Source: Clostridiales bacterium
Lineage (GTDB): Bacteria > Bacillota > Clostridia > Peptostreptococcales > Anaerovoracaceae
Reading direction: 5' to 3'
Assembly: GCA_028725765.1 (NCBI GenBank)
Contig: JAQYRL010000053.1
Location: 1-45,308, forward strand
DNA: 45,308 nt
The position numbers and the translations under genes were made by a program. Position 1 is the first letter of the stretch. Each line of letters begins with the position of its first letter. Below, piece by piece: positions 25,906-34,650 of this stretch. The notes beneath the pieces are model-generated. The model made no database searches. It had not been told where the DNA came from and saw nothing but the letters and a program-made list of their open reading frames with translations.

Positions 25906-26608
25906 TGGTAATACTATTTTTCATACTTTCAAATCTTTTATCACCAATGCCACTTACATTTTTTAAATCATCGATTTTCTTAAATCTGCCGTTTGCATTT
26001 CTGTATTCGATGATTCGGTTCGCCATAGAGGGCCCTATACCTTCAATTTCTTGAAGTTTATTGACATCAGCAATATTGATGTTTACCTTTTTTCCAGAAT
26101 TTCCATCGGAGGATAAGCCACGACTATCCCCCTCTTCCCCTAGTTCATAAATATAAATCTTTTGTCCATCGGAAAGCACCTCCGCTTTGTTAATACTCTT
26201 AATATCAGCTGTATCCTTTAAACCACCGGCTTTTGCAATTGCATGAAAAATACGGTCGCCCTCTCTAATTCTGTAGACACCGGGATTAACAACGGCACCT
26301 TCTATATCAATATACATTGAATTTTCATCAGATAAATCACTTCCGCCATCTATATTTTTCTTATCCTTATTTTGTTTATTCTTTTTATTAGTGGATGCTT
26401 TTGAAGAATTTGAATCTTTCTTTTCTATTGAATGAGAATCAATATTCTTATCATACTTGTTTTTATGTATCTTTAAATTATCATTATCTTTCCCATAGAA
26501 AACAAATAAAAAAGCAGCTGCTAATATAACGAGTATAATTGCACCTGCCTTAATATAGTTCCTATTATCTTCCCAAAAATAACTGAGATTCTTAAGCAAA
26601 CTTTTCAT
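25901..26608 (-). CDS. comEA: Competence DNA receptor ComEA
   Basis: A membrane-anchored protein that binds double-stranded DNA outside the cell and hands it to the ComEC channel. The 235 residues show an N-terminal transmembrane helix (about 20-42), a long Lys/Asp/Ser-rich linker (45-95), an SLBB domain (about 97-152, starting at YIDIEGAVVNPGVYRI) and a C-terminal double helix-hairpin-helix (about 172-235) with NINIADVNKLQEIEGIGPS and NVSGIGDKRFE. comEC and comEB are not adjacent. A consensus promoter lies just upstream, so expression is independent of the radical-SAM genes before it. Confidence 0.93.
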   Translation of the reverse strand: MKSLLKNLSYFWEDNRNYIKAGAIILVILAAAFLFVFYGKDNDNLKIHKNKYDKNIDSHSIEKKDSNSSKASTNKKNKQNKDKKNIDGGSDLSDENSMYIDIEGAVVNPGVYRIREGDRIFHAIAKAGGLKDTADIKSINKAEVLSDGQKIYIYELGEEGDSRGLSSDGNSGKKVNINIADVNKLQEIEGIGPSMANRIIEYRNANGRFKKIDDLKNVSGIGDKRFESMKNSITI

Positions 26609-26636
26609 AAAATCACCGCCTGTATTTATTTACATT

Positions 26637-26665
26637 ATATTACAGTAAATTTATGACATTGTCAA
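26637..26665 (-). promoter_or_regulatory. comEA promoter
   Basis: On the minus strand a perfect TTGACA (26665-26660), a 17-nt spacer and TAATAT (26642-26637) precede comEA; the start point would be about 20 bp before the ATG. The -35 lies in the palindrome-like TTGACAATGTCAT, which could be a regulator site. Confidence 0.75.
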
Positions 26666-26673
26666 GAACCTCT

Positions 26674-27345
26674 CTAAATTATATCTTTTTGAAAAAATAT
26701 TTGTTCTCTGGTAATATGGAATTTTTTTATAATAGACTCTGTATCGACATAGCCACAAAAAATTAAAAATGATCTAAGTAAAGTTTCAGGATTCAAATTG
26801 GAGTTACTACCACAATCAACAGTAAATTTTAAAACTCCATCCTCTAAATGCATAGATTTAATCTTGTCTTTTATTTGTACTTCAATCATTTTTTTTGTTT
26901 TTTTATGCCTTCGAGTACCTAAGATAGTCTCCTGTGATAAAAATTGATTTACATTATCTTCTGAAAAAGAAACTTTCGATTCGCTAAAATCGATACGGTA
27001 GGCTGCCGAAGTAGTAAGGGCTGCTATAGATTTTATATCATCAGGAAGTTTTTTAACCATAGTAATATTAAGCCCGTTAGGCAGCTGTTTGTTGATATTT
27101 TCTTTTATTAAATCTGGATTTGTATCTGTATCAAGTTCAATTTCTAAATACTCCTCTAACCCTTCATACCCCAGAGAAAGAGGTTGTGCTATTGACATTT
27201 TGGGATGAGGATTGAAACCTTGAGAGTATATAATTTTATATCCTGATGATTTGATGGTTCTCCTAAAAAACCTTTGAAGATCAAGATGAGAAATATAAAC
27301 CATAAGATTAGTCTTTTGAAAGGCAAATAAATATCTATATCCCAT
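26674..27345 (-). CDS. TIGR03936 / DUF2344 radical-SAM-associated protein
   Basis: This protein of about 223 residues shows the family start FAFQKTNLMVYISHLDLQR and the motif YSQGFNPHPKMSIAQPLSLG. It is nearly always encoded next to a TIGR03960 radical SAM protein, as here, with which it overlaps by 11 bp. The pair's reaction is unknown; in some genomes the two are fused. I choose the third ATG (27345), 9 bases from AGAGG; an ATG at 27354 is possible. Confidence 0.88.
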   Translation of the reverse strand: MGYRYLFAFQKTNLMVYISHLDLQRFFRRTIKSSGYKIIYSQGFNPHPKMSIAQPLSLGYEGLEEYLEIELDTDTNPDLIKENINKQLPNGLNITMVKKLPDDIKSIAALTTSAAYRIDFSESKVSFSEDNVNQFLSQETILGTRRHKKTKKMIEVQIKDKIKSMHLEDGVLKFTVDCGSNSNLNPETLLRSFLIFCGYVDTESIIKKFHITREQIFFQKDII

Positions 27346-29302
27346 ACTCATCATCCTCTTTTTTTATATCAGAAGAATTGTAATTAGTATCCTTATCTTG
27401 ATTTGACCAAATACCGTCAAATTTACAATTTGTCTTTCTATTCATACCACATCCTACACATCCATAACGACAGTCATGAGTCGTTTCTGCTTTTTGTGCT
27501 TTATGCCATTCTCTAAGCAAAAACTCCTTTGTAATACCTGTATCTATTTTATCCCATGGAAAAACTTCTTCTTCACTTCTATGCCTACTTGCATAAAAAC
27601 TGCCATCTATCCCCGATATTGACATTGCTTCTTCCCATAGTTCTCTTGAGAAAAATTCACTCCAACCATCAAACTTACATCCCAAATTGTGTGCTGCAAG
27701 GAGTAATTTCCCTATTCTCCTGTCGCCTCTAGCCAATATACCTTCAATAACAGATACACCATCGTCATGATAATTAAATTTAACATTTTTAATTTTTAAT
27801 TTTTGTAAAAGATATTCATGTTTTTTTCTAAATGATTCTAGACTATCTTGCCCACACCATTGAAAAGGAGTATGAGCTTTTGGAACAAAATTAGAAACAC
27901 TTACTGTAACATTGAATCTCCCAGGCATGCCAAGTGTTTTGTTGAGATATATTATTCTTTTTGCAATGTTAGCAATACCATCTAAATCCTCATATCTTTC
28001 ATTCGGTAAGCCTATCATAAAATAAAGCTTAATATTGTGCCAGCCAAGCTGAATAGCCTGCCCCACAGAACTGAATATATCATCATCTGTTATCCCTTTA
28101 TTGATAACATCTCTTAGTCGTTGGGTACCGGCCTCGGGTGCAAATGTCAATCCACTTTTTTTATAGCCTTGAATTTGTTCAAGAACTTCAAAAGAGAATG
28201 AGTCAAGCCTAAGCGAAGGAAGTGAAAGGGAGACATTGTCGTTTTTGCAATACTCCATAAGCTCGGTCGCAAGAGGCTCAAATTGGCTGTAATCACTTGT
28301 TGATAGTGATAAAATCGATAATTCATCATGCCCTGTTGATCTCAATTGCTTTTTAGCAATATCTATAATTTTTTCCTTATTACGTTCTCTTATAGGACGA
28401 TAAATTATTCCTGCTTGGCAAAATCTACAGCCTCGTGTACATCCACGAAAAGTCTCTACAACAGCTCTATCGTGGACAGTTTCAATCAATGGAACAATAG
28501 GATTAGTAGGATAGTTAACCTCATTAATATCAGAAACAATTGATTTTTCAATAACATCAGGTAGAAAGTCATAAAGTTTGTTATATTTTTTTACAGTTCC
28601 ATCACAGTTATATATTTCATCATAAAATTGCGGAACATATACACCTAGATTTTCCTTTGTGCTATCCTCCGCAATGAGTTTAAGAAAATCATATTTATTT
28701 CCACCATTATTTTTATGATGTTTATATTTTGTTAAAATTTCTGGTAAAGATTTTTCTCCATCTCCTACTATGAAAATATCAATAAAATCTGCTAGGGGCT
28801 CTGGATTAAATGCACATGGTCCGCCTGCAATTATAAGGGGATCTTCTTCTCTTCTATCGATAGATTTTAGTGGAATCTTACCTACTTCAAGAATGTTCAA
28901 AATATTTGTAAATGACATCTCATACTGTAAAGTAAATCCAAGAACATCAAGGGAATGCAATGCGATTTTATTCTCCAACGTAAAAAGTGGAATGGATTCA
29001 TTTCGTAAGATTTCTTCCATATCAATCGCTGGTGAAAAAACTCTTTCACATGCAATCTCAGGTATACGATTTATTAAATCATACAGTATTTGTAACCCCA
29101 TATATGACATGCCTATCTCGTATAAATCTGGGAAGGCGAATCCAAAAGTCAAGTCAGTTTTGGTTAAATCCTTTATAACGGCATTCTTTTCGCATCCAAT
29201 ATATCTACCAGGCTTTTCCACGTCTTTTAGTATTGGATTGATGTTTATTATATTGATATCTTTATGTTTTTTAACGCTATTCTTTATATTAGTATTCGTC
29301 AT
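27335..29302 (-). CDS. TIGR03960 family B12-binding-domain radical SAM protein
   Basis: The 655-residue protein has an N-terminal cobalamin-binding-like domain (VEKPGRYIGCEKNAV start, IAGGPCAFNPEPLADFID), the radical-SAM [4Fe-4S] motif in FRGCTRGCRFCQAGI (CxxxCxxC, about residues 290-300), GLTFAPEAGTQRLRD, and a Cys-rich C-terminus with DCRYGCVGCGMNRKTNC, probably a second metal or Fe-S site. The family's substrate is unknown. The frame opens upstream inside obg, but ATG 29302 fits the family start; it overlaps the obg stop by 14 bp without a clear Shine-Dalgarno. Confidence 0.9.
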   Translation of the reverse strand: MTNTNIKNSVKKHKDINIININPILKDVEKPGRYIGCEKNAVIKDLTKTDLTFGFAFPDLYEIGMSYMGLQILYDLINRIPEIACERVFSPAIDMEEILRNESIPLFTLENKIALHSLDVLGFTLQYEMSFTNILNILEVGKIPLKSIDRREEDPLIIAGGPCAFNPEPLADFIDIFIVGDGEKSLPEILTKYKHHKNNGGNKYDFLKLIAEDSTKENLGVYVPQFYDEIYNCDGTVKKYNKLYDFLPDVIEKSIVSDINEVNYPTNPIVPLIETVHDRAVVETFRGCTRGCRFCQAGIIYRPIRERNKEKIIDIAKKQLRSTGHDELSILSLSTSDYSQFEPLATELMEYCKNDNVSLSLPSLRLDSFSFEVLEQIQGYKKSGLTFAPEAGTQRLRDVINKGITDDDIFSSVGQAIQLGWHNIKLYFMIGLPNERYEDLDGIANIAKRIIYLNKTLGMPGRFNVTVSVSNFVPKAHTPFQWCGQDSLESFRKKHEYLLQKLKIKNVKFNYHDDGVSVIEGILARGDRRIGKLLLAAHNLGCKFDGWSEFFSRELWEEAMSISGIDGSFYASRHRSEEEVFPWDKIDTGITKEFLLREWHKAQKAETTHDCRYGCVGCGMNRKTNCKFDGIWSNQDKDTNYNSSDIKKEDDEYGI

Positions 29303-30581
29303 AGTATTCAAACTCAAAATTAGAGATTTTAATAGTATCTCCTTCCTCAAGACCCATTTCTATTAATTTATCTATTGCGCCGCTTTTCTCAACATATTTA
29401 TATAGGTATCTCATCGATCCTAAATCATTGAAATTAGTAGAATCAAAGATCTTTTGAAGTTGTTTTCCTTCTAGAACATATGTATTTCCTTCTTTACGTG
29501 CATATACATTTTTAAAGTCTGGATCATTATCATCAATGGACATATCAAAATATTCGATATCTGGCTCAGACGTAGGATTATTTAATTCTTCATCTAGTTT
29601 TCGAAGTGCAGCATCAAGTACGTCCTGCACACCTATTTTAAGGGGCGCAGAAGTTGGATATACTTCTAATCCTTTAGACTGAATATACTCCTTAAATTTT
29701 ATATATTGTTCTGAATCCTCTCCAATTAGATCAATTTTGTTAGCACAAACAATTTGTGGCTTTTTACCTACTTGTTTGCTATATAATTCAAGTTCATTAT
29801 TTATTTTTTCAAAATCTTCAATTGGATCACGGCCTTCACTTCCAGAAACATCAACAACATGTATTAAGACTTTGGTTCTTTCAATATGTTTCAAAAATCT
29901 TAAACCAAGTCCAACTCCCTTATGGGCGCCTTCGATTATACCAGCTATATCTGCTAAAACAAAGTTTCTATTATGTATTTCAACGACTCCTAGATTAGGA
30001 GAAATTGTTGTGAAATGATAATTATCAATTTTAGGTTTAGCAGAAGTTGTCACAGCAAGAAAACTTGATTTTCCAACGTTAGGAAAGCCTACAAGACCTA
30101 CATCAGCTAAAACCTTTAGCTCAAGTATAACGTCCCTTTCAATTGCAAAACCACCTGCCTGAGCAAAGTTGGGCGCCTGTCTAACGGAGTTTTTAAACCT
30201 ATCATTACCTTTGCCACCTCTCCCGCCTTTTGCGGCAACAAATGTTTGTCCGTCTTCAACCATATCAACCATAAGTTTATTGCTCTGAGCTTCGATTATT
30301 TCTGTGCCTATAGGAACCTTAATAATAAGATCTTCACCATTTTTGCCGAATCTTTTTTTCCTCATACCATCTTGTCCATTTTCGGCTTGATATTTTTTCT
30401 TGTATTTAAAATCCATTAGGGTCCTATAATTGCGATCAGCTTGAAAAACTATGTTTCCACCGTCACCACCGTCTCCTCCATCTGGACCACCTTCTGGAAC
30501 AAATGGTTCTCTACGGAAAGAAACAGCTCCATTGCCGCCTTTACCAGAAACTATATGAATTTTAGCTCTATCTATAAACAT
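29289..30581 (-). CDS. obg: GTPase Obg/CgtA
   Basis: A ribosome-associated GTPase needed for 50S assembly and stress control. The 430 residues comprise the glycine-rich Obg domain (FIDRAKIHIVSGKGGNGAVS, GGDGGDGGNIVF), the G domain (GFPNVGKSSFL P-loop, DIAGIIEGAHKGVGLG switch, NKID) and the C-terminal OCT domain (about 345-430). The ATG at 30581 has GGAG nine bases before it; an in-frame ATG at 30596 lacks one. rplU-rpmA-obg is the standard order. Confidence 0.96.
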   Translation of the reverse strand: MFIDRAKIHIVSGKGGNGAVSFRREPFVPEGGPDGGDGGDGGNIVFQADRNYRTLMDFKYKKKYQAENGQDGMRKKRFGKNGEDLIIKVPIGTEIIEAQSNKLMVDMVEDGQTFVAAKGGRGGKGNDRFKNSVRQAPNFAQAGGFAIERDVILELKVLADVGLVGFPNVGKSSFLAVTTSAKPKIDNYHFTTISPNLGVVEIHNRNFVLADIAGIIEGAHKGVGLGLRFLKHIERTKVLIHVVDVSGSEGRDPIEDFEKINNELELYSKQVGKKPQIVCANKIDLIGEDSEQYIKFKEYIQSKGLEVYPTSAPLKIGVQDVLDAALRKLDEELNNPTSEPDIEYFDMSIDDNDPDFKNVYARKEGNTYVLEGKQLQKIFDSTNFNDLGSMRYLYKYVEKSGAIDKLIEMGLEEGDTIKISNFEFEYYDEY

Positions 30582-30602
30582 AATGTAATACTCCATTCAT
30601 TT

Positions 30603-30628
30603 AAAAAGGGCCCTAATGAGGACCCTTT
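30603..30628 (-). terminator. Terminator between rpmA and obg
   Basis: On the minus strand AAAGGGTCCT pairs with AGGGCCCTTT (10 bp, one G-U) around loop CATT, followed by a short T-run. It lies 8 bp after the rpmA stop, so obg probably receives only part of the ribosomal transcript. Confidence 0.8.
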
Positions 30629-30635
30629 GGCATTC

Positions 30636-30896
30636 TTATGCTTCCTTTGGATATACGCTAACCTGTTTTTTCGTCTTGCCTTTACGCTCGAATTTAACGT
30701 TTCCATCTATTGTTGCGAACAAAGTATCATCTCCGCCTTTGCCCACATTGTTACCAGGATGAAGTTTAGTTCCTCTCTGTCTTACAAGAATGCTACCAGC
30801 ACTAACAAACTGACCGTCACCTGTCTTAACGCCTAATCGTTTGGACTCGGAATCTCGACCGTTTTTAGAGCTACCTACTCCCTTTTTACTTGCCAT
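30636..30896 (-). CDS. rpmA: Ribosomal protein bL27
   Basis: The 86 residues match L27 throughout ([33 protein letters not shown]). The N-terminus [11 protein letters not shown] is the 'mature' form: most Firmicutes start with about nine extra residues that the protease Prp removes. The GGGAGGTGA site six bases before this ATG leaves no room for the extension, and no prp (ysxB) gene lies between rplU and rpmA (gap 25 bp). Confidence 0.97.
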   Translation of the reverse strand: MASKKGVGSSKNGRDSESKRLGVKTGDGQFVSAGSILVRQRGTKLHPGNNVGKGGDDTLFATIDGNVKFERKGKTKKQVSVYPKEA

Positions 30897-30921
30897 ACCA
30901 GTTCACCTCCCTGTTACAAAA

Positions 30922-31422
30922 CTACTTTAACGCTGCTTCGATTGTCTCGATTAACACAGCTTTAGTTGCTTTTTCATCAATTTCGATATTTCTTTCTTTT
31001 GCAAAAGCAATAATTTCATCTTTCTTCATAGAAATAGATGGTTTTGCTTCAGATTTCTTCGGTTTTTCTTCCGTCTTATTTTCAACTTTTGCAGTTTCTT
31101 TGACCTTAGTAGACTTTTGGTTTAGATTAATTTTAACCTCAGTATAAGGCTGTCTATGTCCCTGTTTAGTTCTTGAATCTTTCTTAGGTAGGTATTTAAA
31201 AATAACAACCTTATCTCCTCTTCCATGATCAACAACTTCAGCAGCAACCTTTTGACCGTCAATGTAAGGCGTTCCAACTTTAACATCAGAACCTTCACCA
31301 ATCATAAGTACATTTTCAAAATAAATGGTATCACCAACTTTTGCATTGATTTTTTCAATGCGAAGTACATCTCCATCTACTACTCTGTACTGCTTTCCAC
31401 CTGTTTCAATAATAGCGTACAT
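30922..31422 (-). CDS. rplU: Ribosomal protein bL21 with a C-terminal extension
   Basis: Residues 1 to about 103 are ordinary L21 (MYAIIETGGKQYRV, IFKYLPKKDSRTKQGHRQPYT). The protein continues to 166 residues: a Lys/Glu/Thr-rich linker (about 104-130) and a helical end, MKKDEIIAFAKERNIEID then ATKAVLIETIEAAL, which resembles SAP/HeH/Rho-N type helix-extension-helix motifs that bind nucleic acid. The first gene of rplU-rpmA; it has its own consensus promoter and a leader that may be structured. Confidence 0.95.
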   Translation of the reverse strand: MYAIIETGGKQYRVVDGDVLRIEKINAKVGDTIYFENVLMIGEGSDVKVGTPYIDGQKVAAEVVDHGRGDKVVIFKYLPKKDSRTKQGHRQPYTEVKINLNQKSTKVKETAKVENKTEEKPKKSEAKPSISMKKDEIIAFAKERNIEIDEKATKAVLIETIEAALK

Positions 31423-31496
31423 TACATATTCCTCCTCTTACCAGTCTCGCCAATGAGGTATGATTTACATTTTTAGACCTCTTATGTGCGGCTAAC
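31423..31496 (-). ncRNA. Candidate structured rplU 5' leader
   Basis: The predicted 5' untranslated region (about 74 nt, minus strand) can fold: outer AGT-TA-GCC with GGC-GAG-ACT and inner GAGGT with ACCTC. L21 leaders that may allow autoregulation are known in low-GC Gram-positives. I judged folding by eye only, and did not confirm the match to the Rfam L21 leader. Confidence 0.45.
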
Positions 31497-31502
31497 TATG
31501 TA

Positions 31503-31531
31503 ATAATAGCATCTTTCACAGTGCATGTCAA
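31503..31531 (-). promoter_or_regulatory. rplU promoter
   Basis: Perfect TTGACA (31531-31526), 17-nt spacer and TATTAT (31508-31503) on the minus strand, starting 5 bp after the recA stop. It is one of the best promoters in the window, as expected for ribosomal genes. Confidence 0.85.
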
Positions 31532-31536
31532 CATCT

Positions 31537-32691
31537 TTATTCGATTACAACGCCATCTTCATCCACTTCGAGTTCAATAGGTTTAGGGTCATCATTATTA
31601 GAATTATTATTGACATTATTTGAAGACCTCTTATCTGAATCATCATTTTCATCATAATCTGGTTTTAAGGTATCCATGACTTTATCATAAAGTTCATCCA
31701 AAACTTCAGGGTGAGATTCGAAATATAGCTTAACATTTTCTCTTCCTTGACCCATTCGTTCACCTTGATAACTGTACCAAGAGCCGGCTTTATTTACTAT
31801 TTTAGCATCTACAGCACAATCTAATATATCTCCTGATCTTGATATACCTTGCCCATACATTATATCAAAGTCTGCATATTTAAATGGAGCTGCTAATTTA
31901 TTCTTTACAACCTTGACTCTAGTCCTATTTCCAAGGAATGTATCTCCTTGCTTAATAGTTTCCTGTTTTCTTACATCCAGTCTCATAGAGGAATAGAACT
32001 TCAGTGCTCTTCCACCTGTTGTTACTTCTGGGCTGCCATAAATAACACCAACTTTTTCCCTGAGCTGGTTGATAAATATTACACTTGTACCAGATTTATT
32101 GATTGTTCCAGTAAGTTTTCTAAGAGCTTGTGACATAAGTCTTGCATGTAAACCAACATGTGAATCTCCCATATCTCCAAGAATTTCTGCTTTGGGAACA
32201 AGAGCTGCTACTGAGTCTATAACGATTAAATCAATTGCTCCACTTCTTGCAAGCATGTCACATATTTCAAGACCTTGTTCACCTGTATCAGGCTGAGAAA
32301 TTAATAGTTCATCTATATCAACACCTAAATTTCTAGCATATACAGGATCAAGTGCATGTTCAGCATCTATAAACGCGGCCTTACCACCTTGCTTCTGAGC
32401 TTCTGCAATTATATGGAGGGTCAGAGTTGTTTTACCCGATGACTCTGGTCCAAATATTTCAACTATCCTCCCCTTTGGAACGCCACCTATACCAGTTGCA
32501 ATATCAAGAGAAATAGACCCAGTTGGTATAGAACTTATATTCAACTTCGGCCTATCACCCATTTTCATTATGGCACCTGCACCATATTCTTTCTCAATCT
32601 TTTCGAGAGCAAGCGATAAAGCTTTGATTTTTTCTTCTTCCGAGCGATCCTTTATATTTTCTACTTTAGCTGATTCTTTTTTATTTGCCAT
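31537..32691 (-). CDS. recA: Recombinase RecA
   Basis: The 384-residue protein has the Walker [11 protein letters not shown], the [11 protein letters not shown] and SQPDTGEQ segments, [14 protein letters not shown] and the [11 protein letters not shown] loop L2 region. The C-terminal tail is rich in Asn and Asp ([13 protein letters not shown]) and acidic, as usual. The ATG at 32691 follows AAGGAGG by five bases; an in-frame ATG seven codons upstream overlaps the LexA box and has no such site. RecA also triggers LexA self-cleavage, which would release the YneA-like gene at 3458. Confidence 0.98.
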   Translation of the reverse strand: MANKKESAKVENIKDRSEEEKIKALSLALEKIEKEYGAGAIMKMGDRPKLNISSIPTGSISLDIATGIGGVPKGRIVEIFGPESSGKTTLTLHIIAEAQKQGGKAAFIDAEHALDPVYARNLGVDIDELLISQPDTGEQGLEICDMLARSGAIDLIVIDSVAALVPKAEILGDMGDSHVGLHARLMSQALRKLTGTINKSGTSVIFINQLREKVGVIYGSPEVTTGGRALKFYSSMRLDVRKQETIKQGDTFLGNRTRVKVVKNKLAAPFKYADFDIMYGQGISRSGDILDCAVDAKIVNKAGSWYSYQGERMGQGRENVKLYFESHPEVLDELYDKVMDTLKPDYDENDDSDKRSSNNVNNNSNNDDPKPIELEVDEDGVVIE

Positions 32692-32706
32692 AAAATCCTC
32701 CTTCGA

Positions 32707-32755
32707 GAACATTTGTTCTTATTTATATATTAACCTATCTCAAGTCTGAGGTCAA
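32707..32755 (-). promoter_or_regulatory. recA promoter with LexA box
   Basis: On the minus strand TTGACC (32755-32750), 17-nt spacer, TAATAT (32732-32727). A perfect SOS box GAACATTTGTTC lies at 32707-32718, just downstream of the -10, so LexA would block initiation. Confidence 0.88.
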
Positions 32756-32810
32756 TAGCGCAAGACGATAATGTTTAATATTAATATTTTGTTGCTAAAT
32801 TTTAATATAA

Positions 32811-34085
32811 TTATGAAATTTTTATTGTTTTATATACCATATCAATCATAGCAAGAACAGCATATTTCCTATTCTTATTTCTATCAGTTCTTCTAGTATC
32901 TAAGTTTTGTACAAAACATAATCTACCGCCAATGATGTCCTTGTCTTTGGTACGTTTTCCAGGATTAAATGCTACTCCAACAAATATAGTACCAGGTGAA
33001 AAATTCTCCCAAGAATCTGGGCCTGCAATGCCAGTTACCGAGACACATATATCCGCATTCGCTTTTTCCAACCCTTTAATAGCCATGTCGCGTGCAACCT
33101 CTTCACTGACAGCGGTATACTTCTCAATTAACTTTGCATCCACACCGACATCATGTATTTTGCTCTCGTTAGAATATGTAACATATCCTCTTTTAAAGCA
33201 ATTAGATGCGCCGCTAATATCAGTTATGGTTGATGCAAACATTCCGCCTGTACAGGATTCAACAGATGTAAGAGTAAGATTTTCTGATATCAGTTTATCC
33301 ACCAGAACTTTAGCATATTCCTCATCATTTTCAGAATATATATAATCACCTATAATCTCATACACTTTACCAATCATCATATCAACGGCAGATTCACTTT
33401 CCTGCAAGGTTTCCCTTTTAGAAGCAATCCTTATGCTACATTCCCCCTCTTTTGCATATGTAGCAATAGTTGGATCAGTCTGACCGTGAATAAGAGGGAG
33501 TAAAGCAGTTTCAAGCGCTGATTCACCTATACCATATGTCCTTATAATCTTGTAAAACAGAGCGCCATTCTGTTTTTTTGACAAATACGGAAAAACCTCT
33601 TTGTCAAACATCTTAGTCATTTCTTTTGGAGGTCCTGGAAGTGAGATAATGTATTTTTCATCTTTACTCAAAAGAAATCCGGGTGCAGTGCCATATGAAT
33701 TAGGAAAAACGATTGACTTCGACGGTAAAAGTGCCTGTTTAAGATTATTTTCCGTCATCTTTCTATTTGTATCAACAAAATATTTTTTTAATCGAGACAA
33801 ACTTTCTTCGTCATAAACAAGTTCATCACCAAAATATTTTGCAATCGTCTCTTTTGTTAAATCATCTTCAGTAGGCCCAAGACCACCGGTTGTGATTATG
33901 AGATCACAGTCTTCAAAGCATACATCAAGAAGACGTTCTAGCCTTTGTGGATTATCACCTACAACATAGTGATACAAAACATCAAATCCAAGCAATTGCA
34001 ATTGATGTGAAATATAGGTCGCATTTGTATTAACTGTTTGTCCAAATAAGAGTTCCGTTCCTACGCAAAGCACAGCTGCTTTCAT
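32811..34085 (-). CDS. cinA: Competence/damage-inducible protein CinA
   Basis: The 424 residues combine an N-terminal molybdopterin-binding-like (COG1058) domain (VGTELLFGQTVNTNATYIS, ITTGGLGPTEDDLTK) and a C-terminal PncC-type NMN deamidase domain (TSVESCTGGMFASTITDISG, VSVTGIAGPDS). The family recycles NMN and may act in transformation. It sits upstream of recA as in many Firmicutes, but recA has its own SOS promoter. AAAGGAG precedes the ATG. Confidence 0.95.
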   Translation of the reverse strand: MKAAVLCVGTELLFGQTVNTNATYISHQLQLLGFDVLYHYVVGDNPQRLERLLDVCFEDCDLIITTGGLGPTEDDLTKETIAKYFGDELVYDEESLSRLKKYFVDTNRKMTENNLKQALLPSKSIVFPNSYGTAPGFLLSKDEKYIISLPGPPKEMTKMFDKEVFPYLSKKQNGALFYKIIRTYGIGESALETALLPLIHGQTDPTIATYAKEGECSIRIASKRETLQESESAVDMMIGKVYEIIGDYIYSENDEEYAKVLVDKLISENLTLTSVESCTGGMFASTITDISGASNCFKRGYVTYSNESKIHDVGVDAKLIEKYTAVSEEVARDMAIKGLEKANADICVSVTGIAGPDSWENFSPGTIFVGVAFNPGKRTKDKDIIGGRLCFVQNLDTRRTDRNKNRKYAVLAMIDMVYKTIKIS

Positions 34086-34103
34086 GTTTTACTCCTTTGT
34101 CAC

Positions 34104-34646
34104 CTAGACTCTAAAAACTTGAATGTTATCTTTAACGTACTCAACCCCTGAATATACCGTCATAATAAGTGAGGCCCATAGAAATACTTTTGCGAGTATA
34201 AATATGACATGGTATATAAATGTTGCTTCACCAAATACAGGGACCATCAAAAGGAGGGGTACGGCAATCATCTGTAAAACAGTCTTTATCTTGCCACTCA
34301 TTGCGGCCGCAATTACAATCCCCTCTGATGCAGCAACAGTTCTCATTCCCGCAACGGTAAATTCTCTTGCAAGTATGACAATAAGCATCCAGGCAGGTAT
34401 CAGATGAGACTCTACTAGAAGCGCAAAGGCAGCGTAAACTAATACTTTATCAGCTAGAGGGTCCATGATTTTGCCAAAATTGCTCACAAGATTATATTTT
34501 CTTGCAAGATGACCATCCAAATAATCTGTAAACGAAGCAATAAGGAAAACAATTACAGCTGGTATATACCATTGCAATGCGTAAAAAATAATAAAAACTG
34601 GTACAAGTATAACTCTCGCAATCGTTAATTTATTAGGTAAATTCAT
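34104..34646 (-). CDS. pgsA: CDP-diacylglycerol-glycerol-3-phosphate 3-phosphatidyltransferase
   Basis: It makes phosphatidylglycerol phosphate in the membrane. The 180-residue protein has the CDP-alcohol phosphotransferase motif spread over DYLDGHLARKYNLVSNFGK and MDPLADK, and about five hydrophobic segments. I choose ATG 34646 (GAGGAGG upstream) rather than the in-frame GTG at 34667. It begins 4 bp after rimO, within rimO-pgsA-cinA. Confidence 0.95.
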   Translation of the reverse strand: MNLPNKLTIARVILVPVFIIFYALQWYIPAVIVFLIASFTDYLDGHLARKYNLVSNFGKIMDPLADKVLVYAAFALLVESHLIPAWMLIVILAREFTVAGMRTVAASEGIVIAAAMSGKIKTVLQMIAVPLLLMVPVFGEATFIYHVIFILAKVFLWASLIMTVYSGVEYVKDNIQVFRV

Positions 34647-34650
34647 TTCC

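Noticed and set aside
28770-29366. 198-codon plus-strand open frame
   Set aside because: It lies wholly antisense to the TIGR03960 radical SAM gene and the obg end, which have clear motifs; composition is that of a shadow frame.
30496-30508. GAACAAATGGTTC resembling a LexA box
   Set aside because: Spacing between half sites is 5 rather than 4 and it is deep inside obg coding sequence.
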